Virus record (IMG/VR): IMGVR_UViG_3300044946_000220
Coordinates: 1-64,000 of that record
Source: a virus
DNA length: 64,000 nt
Direction: 5' to 3' (one strand)
Below are positions 39,153-46,252 of this stretch, piece by piece. The first letter of the stretch is position 1, and every line of letters begins with the position of its first letter. The notes below the pieces were generated by a model, which made no database searches, was not told the DNA's origin, and saw only the letters and a program-made list of their open reading frames with translations. A program made the position numbers and the translations under genes.

Positions 39153-39473
39153 TCAGGGCACGTTTGACGCCTCACAAGCGATGCAAAGCGGCGAGTCAGT
39201 CCAAACCCGAGTACTGCAACGTATGCAGCGGTCGATGGCGCACACCTCCGCCCTGACCGCCAGCTCGTCTTGCGGAAGCGCATAGCCCATGTCTTGGGCG
39301 TTCTGGAGTCGTCCCGTGCCGCGCCCCTGCTCCCATCCCTCGCGGTGTATGCGGTCAAAGGCCCTTGCGAGGGCAGCCAAGGCGTGCGGCCTATCCTCGG
39401 CCACCATGTACACGTACCGATGCAGAAACGCCTTAGCGCGCCGTGTAGCGCCGGGAGAGGGTTGCTTGGCCAT
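39153..39473 (-). CDS. Protein with C-terminal zinc group
   Basis: 106 residues from ATG 39473 (GGGCGGG upstream). Helical middle (DRPHALAALARAFDRIHREG), then CAIDRCIRCSTRVW and LCIACEASN, a four-Cys zinc ribbon. Unknown. Confidence 0.7.
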   Translation of the reverse strand: MAKQPSPGATRRAKAFLHRYVYMVAEDRPHALAALARAFDRIHREGWEQGRGTGRLQNAQDMGYALPQDELAVRAEVCAIDRCIRCSTRVWTDSPLCIACEASNVP

Positions 39474-39518
39474 ACCCGCCCGTTCGATTGAGGCGGGGCG
39501 ATCGAAGGCTGGGGCAGG

Positions 39519-39692
39519 ATGCTAGTTGACGTTCTCTTCGACGGTCCGCCCAGCGCCGAGGGCCCGCGGTTCGTCGAGGTCGAGTCGCCGCCAGGCCGCT
39601 CCATCCGAGCTGGCCAATGGGTCGACAGGGGCGGAGGGTACTGGGCGCTACGGCGGACGTGGCAGACTGTAAGCACGCCGCGTACAACGTAG
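39519..39692 (+). CDS. Small phage protein (57 aa), opposite strand
   Basis: ATG 39519 with GGGGCAGG upstream. DVLFDGPPSAEGPRFVEVES, then SIRAGQWVDRGGGYWALR fits a conserved short phage protein type (DGPPxxExxRFVEVE...SIxxGxW). It lies between leftward genes but reads rightward. An inverted repeat (CCCGCC...GGCGGG, 39476-39498) precedes it. Confidence 0.65.
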   Translation: MLVDVLFDGPPSAEGPRFVEVESPPGRSIRAGQWVDRGGGYWALRRTWQTVSTPRTT

Positions 39693-39757
39693 CGGACCTT
39701 CCGCCCACGTGCGCGCAATGTGGTGCGACATTGTACGCGACGGTAGTCAAAACCTAG
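39659..39757 (+). CDS. Tiny zinc-ribbon protein (32 aa)
   Basis: GTG 39659 inside the end of the preceding gene, open to TAG 39757. ADCKHAAYNVADLPPTCAQC then GATLYATVVKT: Cys-x-His and C-x2-C, enough for one zinc. Its stop shares CTAG with the stop of the convergent gene at 39754. Confidence 0.5.
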   Translation: MADCKHAAYNVADLPPTCAQCGATLYATVVKT

Positions 39758-40167
39758 GCAGGCAAGGCGCGAGCCGACAACCGCGGGCGAGACTCAGGGA
39801 CGGGAATGCCGATTCCGGCGCCGTGGCGGGGTCGCCAGGCGACTTTCGAGCTCCGGACGTACTCGCGGTCGTTTTCGGAAAACGGACGCGTCCTAGGGCC
39901 TACTGGTACGGCAGAGCTTGTCCAGCCCTCAAAGTAGCACCATGTAAACGGGTGTGCGTTCTCGTAGGCTGCCTTCCAAACGGCGGTCAACGTACTGTAG
40001 TCGGCCGTCCCTGTAGCTCGCCGAAACTGCACCTCGCCTTCCGCTAGGTCAAGCCGTGCGCACGCGTCTAGCCCATCGTCTATGGCTTCGGCTAGACACT
40101 CGTCGCACGTGCCATCCGCTACGATAGCCTCGCTACACCGGTCGCAACGGTGCGCGCGCGCTACCAT
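39754..40167 (-). CDS. Protein with N-terminal zinc ribbon
   Basis: 137 residues, ATG overlapping the upstream stop region (ATGGTAG). RCDRCSEAIVADGTCDECLA is a clear zinc ribbon; the middle is aromatic (TWCYFEGWTSS), the end Arg/Pro-rich. Unknown. Confidence 0.7.
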   Translation of the reverse strand: MVARAHRCDRCSEAIVADGTCDECLAEAIDDGLDACARLDLAEGEVQFRRATGTADYSTLTAVWKAAYENAHPFTWCYFEGWTSSAVPVGPRTRPFSENDREYVRSSKVAWRPRHGAGIGIPVPESRPRLSARALPA

Positions 40168-40457
40168 GCCGCACCGTCAAGATACCGCCGCCATCGTGCA
40201 CAATCGCCCTGCAATGCATCCGCCGACGGACAGCTACACTTGGCCAGGTGAGGCAACACGCTATCCGCACGGGACGGCAGAGGCCTGCCATTGGCCAACC
40301 TAAACGCATCGGCGCCGTGACGAACGATTCGCACGACGCTTACCGCCCGACCGTGTCCCACACCGCCGCGCCGCATGGCCGTAGCCTCGTCATCGGCAAG
40401 TGTGTTGCAGATAAAGCCGCCAGACTCCACGTCAAACACGGCGTAAGCGCCTACCAT
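40161..40457 (-). CDS. Protein, unknown
   Basis: 98 residues from ATG 40457, which overlaps the upstream stop in the same ATGGTAG arrangement used by its downstream neighbour. Starts GAYAVFDVESGGFICNTLAD and continues with DDEATAMRRGGVGHG, a strand-loop-helix order. Unknown. Confidence 0.65.
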   Translation of the reverse strand: MVGAYAVFDVESGGFICNTLADDEATAMRRGGVGHGRAVSVVRIVRHGADAFRLANGRPLPSRADSVLPHLAKCSCPSADALQGDCARWRRYLDGAAW

Positions 40458-40756
40458 GACGGGCCCGAGTAGTGGCGCGTCCCGACCGGAAACCCGCCAG
40501 GGTACGTGCTGCTGAAGTGGCACATGTTCGCGCTCAGCATTGGGTGCAGATCGTTGTCCAGCAACCGCATCGCATACTCCCGCGAGAGAACACCAGCGCT
40601 TACCAGCTGGCCTAGCTGCTCTAGCTTATGCGTCGGTTCGGGCGCATGTTCCGTCCCGCAGTAGCTGCACCGTTCCAGGCTGGCCACCGTCCCACTAGGC
40701 GCATGGCCACGGGGAGCGCCGCACCATCGGCAGGTGACGCGATCGTGCTGCCTCAC
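40451..40756 (-). CDS. Zinc-ribbon protein
   Basis: 101 residues from GTG 40756 (GTGA overlap). VTCRWCGAPRGHAPSGTVAS then ERCSYCGTEH is a two-knuckle zinc ribbon; LVSAGVLSREYAMRLLDND is helical. Unknown. Confidence 0.7.
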   Translation of the reverse strand: MRQHDRVTCRWCGAPRGHAPSGTVASLERCSYCGTEHAPEPTHKLEQLGQLVSAGVLSREYAMRLLDNDLHPMLSANMCHFSSTYPGGFPVGTRHYSGPSW

Positions 40757-40923
40757 CAGCAGGGCCCCGGCCGATGCTCACGACGGCAATACTCGCAAAA
40801 ACGCTCCGGCTTCTCTAGGGCCCACATTATCAGCGGGATGGACCACCATAGCGGCCAAGTCACCAAAAACCCTAGTACGGCTAGTTGCACGTACCACGGT
40901 CCAGCAGTCAGCGGTTTGCTCAT
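40753..40923 (-). CDS. Small membrane protein (56 aa)
   Basis: ATG 40923 overlaps the upstream stop (ATGA), GGGGAGG upstream. One long hydrophobic segment (LAVLGFLVTWPLWWSIPLIM), then CEYCRREHRPGPCW, a Cys cluster outside the membrane. Unknown. Confidence 0.65.
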   Translation of the reverse strand: MSKPLTAGPWYVQLAVLGFLVTWPLWWSIPLIMWALEKPERFCEYCRREHRPGPCW

Positions 40924-41195
40924 TCCGGTTCGCCTCCCCTGGCATTGTCTAGGGCCGACATGACGGCGCCCCAATCGTACAGGCCGCCATACTGAAGGCA
41001 GCGCCTTAGCGCCCTGTACAGCTCGGGCGCCGCTGCAGCCAGCGTGATTGCCGCAGGCGCGCCGCACAGGTCGTGATTGCCTTCCGACGTCGGCTCGCCA
41101 TACAGCACCAGTTGGCCGGCCTCGTTCTCTACACGCACCGAGCCGTAGTCGTCCCGCGCGATCCACGTCTCCTCCCACGGCCTGCGCCCGCTCAC
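40920..41195 (-). CDS. Small phage protein (Ea22-like ending)
   Basis: 91 residues from GTG 41195 (GTGA overlap). DLCGAPAAITLAAAAPELYR then ALRRCLQYGG resembles the helix shared by many phage accessory proteins (NAxLIAxAPELYxAL). Unknown. Confidence 0.7.
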   Translation of the reverse strand: MSGRRPWEETWIARDDYGSVRVENEAGQLVLYGEPTSEGNHDLCGAPAAITLAAAAPELYRALRRCLQYGGLYDWGAVMSALDNARGGEPE

Positions 41196-41440
41196 GACCT
41201 ACCCCGACACACCGCCACGTCATGGCACGACCCATTAGGCAGGCCTGGCCAGCCGGTGCCAGACTGCGGCATGCGGACAGAAAGGTCCCCATTCCCGAGC
41301 CAGAGCGTCAACCCGCAGGCCTCTAGCTCTGCTTCCAGCGCATCGTAGCGCGGCCGACACATGGTAACCTCATGAATCGTAAGCCCTTCGTCACGAAGCC
41401 TGCACACGGTTGACGCCAGCCGTTCGCGCTCGCTCACCAT
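41192..41440 (-). CDS. Small protein, unknown
   Basis: 82 residues, ATG 41440 overlapping the upstream stop. Helix then strand (YDALEAELEACGLTLWLGNG). Unknown. Confidence 0.6.
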   Translation of the reverse strand: MVSERERLASTVCRLRDEGLTIHEVTMCRPRYDALEAELEACGLTLWLGNGDLSVRMPQSGTGWPGLPNGSCHDVAVCRGRS

Positions 41441-41712
41441 CGCATCACCGGCCCGCTAAGGTGGCTTCCGTGTCCTCCAAACGTCACCTGAACCGGCGAG
41501 GTATTGGCCGACGGATCGTGTGCCGCGTCAAGCTTGGCCTGCTCTGACTTCCCGCCCATGCTGGGATCAATCTCGTGCAGGAACACCATGGCCAGGTGGC
41601 GCTGCAGGCACTCCACCTGCTCGCGCGTCATGCCCTTGGCATTGCCCTCGTTACCGGCCTGAAACAGCTCTAGGTAGCCCTGTAGCCACCAGCAAAAGCC
41701 TTGGGAGGTCAC
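41434..41712 (-). CDS. Small protein, unknown
   Basis: 92 residues from GTG 41712 (GTGA overlap). FCWWLQGYLELFQAGNEGNA, then MTREQVECLQRHLAMVFLHE, a WWLxGxxEL...QxxxIxxHLxxVF pattern typical of a short phage protein of unknown role. Confidence 0.7.
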   Translation of the reverse strand: MTSQGFCWWLQGYLELFQAGNEGNAKGMTREQVECLQRHLAMVFLHEIDPSMGGKSEQAKLDAAHDPSANTSPVQVTFGGHGSHLSGPVMRW

Positions 41713-41924
41713 CGCCCCCACCGCGGCTTGCTGTCCGTCATGGCCGCAAGCAGCGCCACGCCGATGAGCAGACCGACGATGCCCAGTCCAATCCAGGCAG
41801 GCGCTAGGACCCAAACCCAAGACCAATCAATGACATGGCCAAGCTTTAGGCCGACGAATAGGAGCAGCAGACCGCTGCTCAGGCCGATACCGCCAGAGCC
41901 GGACGACGAGCTAGAGTCGCTCAT
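41709..41924 (-). CDS. Two-helix membrane protein
   Basis: 71 residues. Ser-rich start, then LLLLFVGLKLGHVIDWSWVW, VLAPAWIGLGIVGLLIGVAL. The KLxxVIDWSWxWVxAPxWI segment recurs in small phage transmembrane proteins (Tmemb_185A-like). Could serve as a holin, but no lysin is next to it. Confidence 0.75.
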   Translation of the reverse strand: MSDSSSSSGSGGIGLSSGLLLLFVGLKLGHVIDWSWVWVLAPAWIGLGIVGLLIGVALLAAMTDSKPRWGR

Positions 41925-42106
41925 GGCCGCTCCATGCGCGCTCGACAGTATGCGTAGATGTCCTCTTCCGCCTCAACAGACCGCATAAGCTTGTCGCCAA
42001 GTGCGCTATCATGCTTGCCAATGTCGGCCGCCCATTCGGCCCGCTCTTTCGGGCAGTAGCCCAGCCCCATGCTTTTCACGAACCCTCGAAACTCTTCTTT
42101 CGTCAT
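41921..42106 (-). CDS. Small protein, unknown
   Basis: 61 residues, ATG 42106 with AGGGCAGGG upstream. Helical (MTKEEFRGFVKSMGLGYCPK, YAYCRARMERP). First gene of the leftward set that ends at 39754. A TTGACA box lies at 42169-42164 without a good -10. Confidence 0.65.
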   Translation of the reverse strand: MTKEEFRGFVKSMGLGYCPKERAEWAADIGKHDSALGDKLMRSVEAEEDIYAYCRARMERP

Positions 42107-42186
42107 ACCCTGCCCTTCGATTGGCCCACCTTGCGCGGGAACCTTGGCATGCTAGCGCTGTCCTGTCAACCGATGGAGGTAGGACG

Positions 42187-42363
42187 ATGAAGCGAGAGCA
42201 GGCGGCAAAGGCAGCGTGGGACAAGGCGGCGATAACCGTGGCGCAAGACAAGGAATATGAACGGCTTACGCGGCCGTCCATGGTGCACCCTCGGCCCGCG
42301 TGGATGGACGACAGGAGCGCGCTACCGAAGCGACCGCCGAGCCGGCCGAGGGCAGACGGGTGA
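42187..42363 (+). CDS. Small basic protein (58 aa)
   Basis: ATG 42187 with GGAGGTAGG upstream, the first gene after the divergence at 42.1-42.2 kb. Lys/Arg-rich helix (MKREQAAKAAWDKAAITVAQ). Unknown. Confidence 0.65.
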   Translation: MKREQAAKAAWDKAAITVAQDKEYERLTRPSMVHPRPAWMDDRSALPKRPPSRPRADG

Positions 42364-42860
42364 CCGCCAGCAACGTTGTGCCGATCCAGCAACCCACATG
42401 GGTTCGCATCGCTCTGCCTCGCTACGTCCGTCCGCACCGCATGATAGGTTGGCTGGGCAAGGCCGGCCTGCGGCTTCTGGCCCTTGTTATCACGCGTGAA
42501 AGCGGCGCGTGGACGTACGCCGTGTGCGCTGAGGGAGTGGACGCCTTGACCCCGCTTGTATCCGAGTGGATCGGGCTTCCGGTTTCGCCAGACGGTTTCG
42601 TCCGCCACTCCCATTGGCTCACGCATCGAACCGTCGCCGCACGTAACGACGACAGGTCGCAGCCTAAGGTATTCACGCGGTGCACACTCGCGTGCGGCTC
42701 AACCGACATAGACACACACATGCCGAACGTTGGCGTGCTGGTCATAGAGCAGGCGACGCGCACGTATAAGCCGTTGACATCTCTAGACGAAGTGGTCAAA
42801 CAGAGCCCCAACGCAAGGCGGGAGCTTTGCAAGGCGTGCTTTATCGGCGGCGCGCCGTGA
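42360..42860 (+). CDS. Protein, unknown
   Basis: 166 residues from GTG 42360, GTGA overlap. Beta-rich N-terminal half (VRIALPRYVRPHRMIGWLGK, WTYAVCAEGVDALTP) and Cys near the end (ELCKACF). Upstream partner of the integrase remnant. Unknown. Confidence 0.65.
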   Translation: MTASNVVPIQQPTWVRIALPRYVRPHRMIGWLGKAGLRLLALVITRESGAWTYAVCAEGVDALTPLVSEWIGLPVSPDGFVRHSHWLTHRTVAARNDDRSQPKVFTRCTLACGSTDIDTHMPNVGVLVIEQATRTYKPLTSLDEVVKQSPNARRELCKACFIGGAP

Positions 42861-43168
42861 CCTCCGCCCTCGCCCGCCTTCCGCCGAATCAACCGCTTGC
42901 AATCGTTGACCTCATCCCACGCGCCGAGGCCTACGCGCTGGACAGCAAAGCGTCCAACACGAGGCGAGCCTACCGCGCGGCGTGGCTGCGCTTCTCAGCC
43001 TGGTGCGCCTCGGCTGGACTGGACGCCCTGCCTGCGAATCCAGCCACATTGGCGGTATATTTGGCGGGACTGGCCGAATCCGGCCTGAAGGTAGCGACCA
43101 TCGAGCTAGCCGTGGCTGCTATCGCACATGCGCATCACCGCGCCGACGTCCCTTCGCCCCACAGGTGA
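42857..43168 (+). pseudogene. Tyrosine integrase, N-terminal domain
   Basis: 103 residues from GTG 42857 (GTGA overlap). SNTRRAYRAAWLRFSAWCAS, PANPATLAVYLAGLAESGLK and VATIELAVAAIAHAHHRADV are the SAM-like core-binding domain of a tyrosine recombinase. It ends at TGA 43166-43168, in the same frame as the catalytic part. The bases around the stop would read TGEPV, expected here, in the +1 frame, so two small compensating indels are likely. Confidence 0.8.
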
Positions 43169-43186
43169 GCCCGTGTAACCGAGACC

Positions 43187-43852
43187 ATGGCTGGCATACG
43201 CCGGGCCCTCGGGTGCGCGCCAACCGTCAAGGCGCCGCTCATGGCCAGCTCGTTACGGCTCATGTGCGCTACGCAATCCGGCGCAAAGACTCATGGATCG
43301 CACGAATGTAAAAACCTACTGTATGTTCGTGACAGGGCGCTGCTTTTGCTCGGCTGGGCTGGAGCCTTCCGTCGCAGCGAGCTTGTAGCGCTAGACGTGC
43401 GTGACCTGGCGTTCACAGACGAAGGCCTCGAAGTGACCATACGTAAGAGCAAGACGGACCAGCAGCGCGTTGGGCGGAAGATAGGCATCCCGCTCAGCGC
43501 CTCTCCCAGCGTCTGCCCCGTCCAGGCTGTACGCGCATGGCTTGACCTCGCTGGAATCGCGTCAGGGCCCGTCCTACGCGCAGTAAACAGGCACGGCCAG
43601 GTGTCCTCCACGCGCCTGACGGGTCACTCGGTGGCCCTGATAGTGAAGGCTCACGCCAAACGACTCGGCTTGGACCCTACACTGTATGCCGGGCACTCCC
43701 TTCGGGCAGGCTTTGCCACCAGCGCCGCCAAGGCTGGCAAGAGCGAGGCGTCAATCGCCCTCCAAACGGGACACAAGTCCATGACAATGCTTCGCAAGTA
43801 CGTTCGCAATGCCAGCCTGTTTGAGAACAATGCCGGGCGCGGCCTGTTGTGA
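43187..43852 (+). CDS. Tyrosine integrase, catalytic domain
   Basis: 221 residues from ATG 43187. All catalytic elements are present: GAFRRSELVALDVRDL (first Arg), SKTDQQ (Lys region), AGHSLRAGFATSA (His-x2-Arg), LQTGHKSMTMLRKYVRNASL (His and Tyr). Only the stop at 43166 separates it from the core-binding domain. Either expressed alone or dead. No attachment site was found. Confidence 0.85.
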   Translation: MAGIRRALGCAPTVKAPLMASSLRLMCATQSGAKTHGSHECKNLLYVRDRALLLLGWAGAFRRSELVALDVRDLAFTDEGLEVTIRKSKTDQQRVGRKIGIPLSASPSVCPVQAVRAWLDLAGIASGPVLRAVNRHGQVSSTRLTGHSVALIVKAHAKRLGLDPTLYAGHSLRAGFATSAAKAGKSEASIALQTGHKSMTMLRKYVRNASLFENNAGRGLL

Positions 43853-44190
43853 CGCAATCCAGCCTCACCGCCGCCCTCATCCGCGAGTGCTCCGCCTGCC
43901 CACACGTCGCCGTGGCCTGGGTTTCGCCCTTGTCTACCGCCTGCACCATCGAAGCTGCCCGCACCCAGCGCTGGCGCACGCACAAGATGTGGCGGACCTT
44001 GGAGGTAATCTACGCAGATTCCATGCAATGGCGCGACTGCTCGGCCGTAGCGGCCAGCATTCGCAAGGCGTTTCCGGCGGTTGACGTAAGCGTGGTGTCC
44101 TACTCGTTTCACCCTGGCGGCGGGTGGAAAGACGTCTACCGCAAAGACGCGGTCAAGGCGCCGGTTGACACCAAGCGGTCGAGGCGCTAG
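43849..44190 (+). CDS. Protein, unknown
   Basis: 113 residues from GTG 43849 (GTGA overlap with integrase). Starts MTQSSLTAALIRECSACPHV, beta-rich later (VSVVSYSFHPGGGWKDV). Its last codons contain the -35 box of the next promoter. Unknown. Confidence 0.65.
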   Translation: MTQSSLTAALIRECSACPHVAVAWVSPLSTACTIEAARTQRWRTHKMWRTLEVIYADSMQWRDCSAVAASIRKAFPAVDVSVVSYSFHPGGGWKDVYRKDAVKAPVDTKRSRR

Positions 44191-44193
44191 GCT
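44165..44193 (+). promoter_or_regulatory. Leaderless promoter
   Basis: TTGACA (44165-44170) and TAGGCT (44188-44193) are 17 bp apart. The start point near 44200 lies on GTG codons that open the next gene (44197 or 44200). Confidence 0.65.
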
Positions 44194-44196
44194 CAT

Positions 44197-44475
44197 GTGG
44201 TGGTACTTGACAAGACAGGGCGTAAGCGCGGGACGGCGGCGTGGATGGGTTATACGCCATACGGGTACAAGGTGGGGCTAGTGCCGGATCACGTAGAGAT
44301 GGAAACCATGGCGCGCGCGCACGAACTGAAAGAACAAGGCCTTTCATTGCGAGACATTGCCTCTCAGCTCGCCGTTGAGGGGCGGCTCTCGCGCAAGGGC
44401 AAGCCGTTTCTGCCACAGCAGGTGAAGGTCATCCTTGGCGAAGGCACGCTCATTTCGATAAGGACGAAGAAATGA
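44197..44475 (+). CDS. Serine-recombinase-like C-terminal fragment
   Basis: 92 residues from GTG 44197 or 44200. GYTPYGYKVGLVPDHVEMET, ELKEQGLSLRDIASQLAVEG and FLPQQVKVIL follow the Recombinase domain of large serine recombinases (PxGY...G.S.R.IA..L...G). The catalytic resolvase domain is absent, so it likely acts as a DNA-binding regulator. Confidence 0.7.
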   Translation: MVVLDKTGRKRGTAAWMGYTPYGYKVGLVPDHVEMETMARAHELKEQGLSLRDIASQLAVEGRLSRKGKPFLPQQVKVILGEGTLISIRTKK

Positions 44476-44699
44476 ACAACATCATGCGGTTCCCAAACAG
44501 CGGCCTAGCCGTTGACCTCGACGACACGTTGGCGGACCCGCCGCGCCTGACGGAGGCCCAGCTGCGCACGCTGACGGTTTACCTGAAGCGGAGGTACGGC
44601 TTTCCGCTGACGCGGTGGGAGCTTGTAACCGAGGCGTGGGGGCGGTTTGCGGCGCGAGTAAGGCTGGCGTTTCGGAAGGCGTTTACTCGTGGATGGTGA
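44472..44699 (+). CDS. Small protein, unknown
   Basis: 75 residues, ATGA overlap. LAVDLDDTLADPPRLTEAQL then RTLTVYLKRRYGFP. The DLDDT stretch recalls HAD enzymes, but the protein is far too short to be one. Confidence 0.65.
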   Translation: MNNIMRFPNSGLAVDLDDTLADPPRLTEAQLRTLTVYLKRRYGFPLTRWELVTEAWGRFAARVRLAFRKAFTRGW

Positions 44700-44925
44700 G
44701 GATTTCGCGACGCATTGGGTGTGGGTTACGCCTGTCGGCTCGTTCGGCGACGCCTTGCTGTGTGAGCCCAGCAGTGGGCGTCTGAACCTTGTCGTCTTCA
44801 AAGAGGCTTCTGGCCAGTGGGCTCTATGGGATAACGCGAGCCAAAGAACCGTTGCAAGCGGCCCGTTACGGAGCGCAGTCGAGGCGGCCTATAGGCTCCT
44901 CAGTGGAGGGTGCAATGTCCAGTGA
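44689..44925 (+). CDS. Small protein, unknown
   Basis: 78 residues from GTG 44689. Beta-rich (HWVWVTPVGSFGDALLCEPS, LNLVVFKEASGQWALWDNAS). Unknown. Confidence 0.6.
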   Translation: MDGEDFATHWVWVTPVGSFGDALLCEPSSGRLNLVVFKEASGQWALWDNASQRTVASGPLRSAVEAAYRLLSGGCNVQ

Positions 44926-45445
44926 AGACATAGACTTCGCCGCGTACAACGGATTCCGCAGGCCCGGCGGTCGCGAGGTCGTGCCAACGCGGGACGTGTT
45001 TGGGTACAGGCAGGACCAGCCGGCGTTGGCGCACCACCGGCCTGGGCGCAGCTACCTAGAGTACAGGCGAGCGCTTGAGGACGCTCAAGAACTTGAGGAC
45101 GCTCAAGAAAAGGTGATGCGTCGGGCGGCGGAAGTCATCAGGGCTGCTGGGCATGAGCACAAGTGGCGTGGTGCCTATGTCTTCAATGGGGATGAAACGT
45201 CGTTTTGCGAGTGCGGAGACGTGCGTACACAGCCGGCTGCTCCCACACCTGTGACGGAAGATTCGATAGGCGATACGTGTGAAATCAATGGGCGATTGTG
45301 GGGATGGAGTCCAGGTCATGTATGCGACTGGGTGCCGCTAGCTGGTTCCGATGGCGTGGATGAGTGCAGAGGGTGCGAGTGCACTAGATTCAAGGCCGAA
45401 CTTGTGTGCACGGCGCCGAGCTATGTGGGCAAGATTACGTGGTAG
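44915..45445 (+). CDS. Protein with duplicated EDAQEL segment and Cys groups
   Basis: 176 residues from ATG 44915 (GGAGGG upstream). Helical middle with ALEDAQELEDAQEKVMRRAA, the product of a perfect 18-bp duplication. Later FCECGDVRTQ and DECRGCECTRF suggest zinc binding. Last gene before the terminator. Unknown. Confidence 0.7.
   Translation: MSSEDIDFAAYNGFRRPGGREVVPTRDVFGYRQDQPALAHHRPGRSYLEYRRALEDAQELEDAQEKVMRRAAEVIRAAGHEHKWRGAYVFNGDETSFCECGDVRTQPAAPTPVTEDSIGDTCEINGRLWGWSPGHVCDWVPLAGSDGVDECRGCECTRFKAELVCTAPSYVGKITW
45074..45109 (+). repeat. 18-bp tandem duplication
   Basis: CTTGAGGACGCTCAAGAA occurs twice in succession (45074-45091 and 45092-45109). Each unit holds CTTGAG-4-CTCAAG, a small palindrome. 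In frame within the gene at 44915. Confidence 0.9.
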
Positions 45446-45463
45446 TGTCAAAAATCGCGGGAC

Positions 45464-45490
45464 AGCGCTGCAATGCAGCGCTTCGTTTCC
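45464..45490 (+). terminator. Intrinsic terminator before the late genes
   Basis: AGCGCTGC (45464-45471) and GCAGCGCT (45475-45482) make a perfect 8-bp stem with an AAT loop, followed by TCGTTTCCTT. It separates the integrase-region genes from the terminase block. The T-run is interrupted. Confidence 0.6.
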
Positions 45491-45532
45491 TTGGTGAAGC
45501 TGCTGGGTTGAGTCAATCGAACGCCATGATGA

Positions 45533-46252
45533 ATGGCGAAAAAGAAGGATGACGGCAGCATTGTCGGCGGGTTTATCCGCGAAGGACACGGGAGCGATCG
45601 CGGGAAGCCGCACATCGAGGTGGTGGCGGACGAGCTTCCATGGCCTGTACCGGCCCAGGTGGCGGCTCCAGCCCGTCCGATCGAGCGGCTGCCAGATGGC
45701 AAGCTAGCCAGTAGCGAGGCCGCCAAGGAACTCGGTAGGCTGGGCGGCGAGGCCAAGGCCCGCAGGGTGCGCATGGTGGACGCCCTTGGGCTGTCTAAGC
45801 TCGCCGAGAGCGCCGCATTCCTACCTTATCGCACAGCGGCCGAGGAGTTCTCAAGGCACCATCTGGAAGAGTTGGCCGAGATGTCCGGTGGTGTGGTTGG
45901 GGCTGGGCCAAGCTCCATGGTTGCCAGCGCGGCGATCCAATTGGGAGCCTCGCGCTTCCTCTTCGACAAGGGCAGCGAGGACGGCGACCCAGACCTGTTC
46001 GCTAGTGCCTCGCGCCTGGCCGACTCGTCTAGGCAGAATCTGCTGGCCGCGTATGCCCTCGCCGTACGTGCCGCCGAGTTGCGAAACAAGAGCAAGTCGA
46101 AGACGGTTGACTTCGACGCCCTCACCCGTCAAGCGGTGGCTGAAACTGAGGCTCGCCGGGAGTCTGAAAAGAAGGCGCGCCAGAAGGCGATAGACGCTGC
46201 CGATTCGGAAGACGAGTCTACGCGCCTTCGCGTAAGCGCAGGTGCGACATGA
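45533..46252 (+). CDS. Putative small terminase subunit
   Basis: 239 residues from ATG 45533. Directly upstream of the large terminase with ATGA overlap. KLASSEAAKELGRLGGEAKA and helices through residue 200 (ADSSRQNLLAAYALAVRAAE) suggest an oligomerising helical protein. Assigned mostly by position; sequence family not recognised. No clear ribosome site. Confidence 0.55.
   Translation: MAKKKDDGSIVGGFIREGHGSDRGKPHIEVVADELPWPVPAQVAAPARPIERLPDGKLASSEAAKELGRLGGEAKARRVRMVDALGLSKLAESAAFLPYRTAAEEFSRHHLEELAEMSGGVVGAGPSSMVASAAIQLGASRFLFDKGSEDGDPDLFASASRLADSSRQNLLAAYALAVRAAELRNKSKSKTVDFDALTRQAVAETEARRESEKKARQKAIDAADSEDESTRLRVSAGAT

Noticed and set aside
42141-42169. TTGACA at 42169-42164 as a full promoter
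   Set aside because: No acceptable -10 box lies 15-19 bp downstream on that strand, so only the -35-like core is noted.
42009-42626. 205-codon minus-strand frame
   Set aside because: Overlaps three better genes in other frames; no ribosome site; Arg-rich shadow-type product.
44472-44699. HAD phosphatase from the DLDDT word
   Set aside because: Only 75 residues and none of the later HAD motifs are present.
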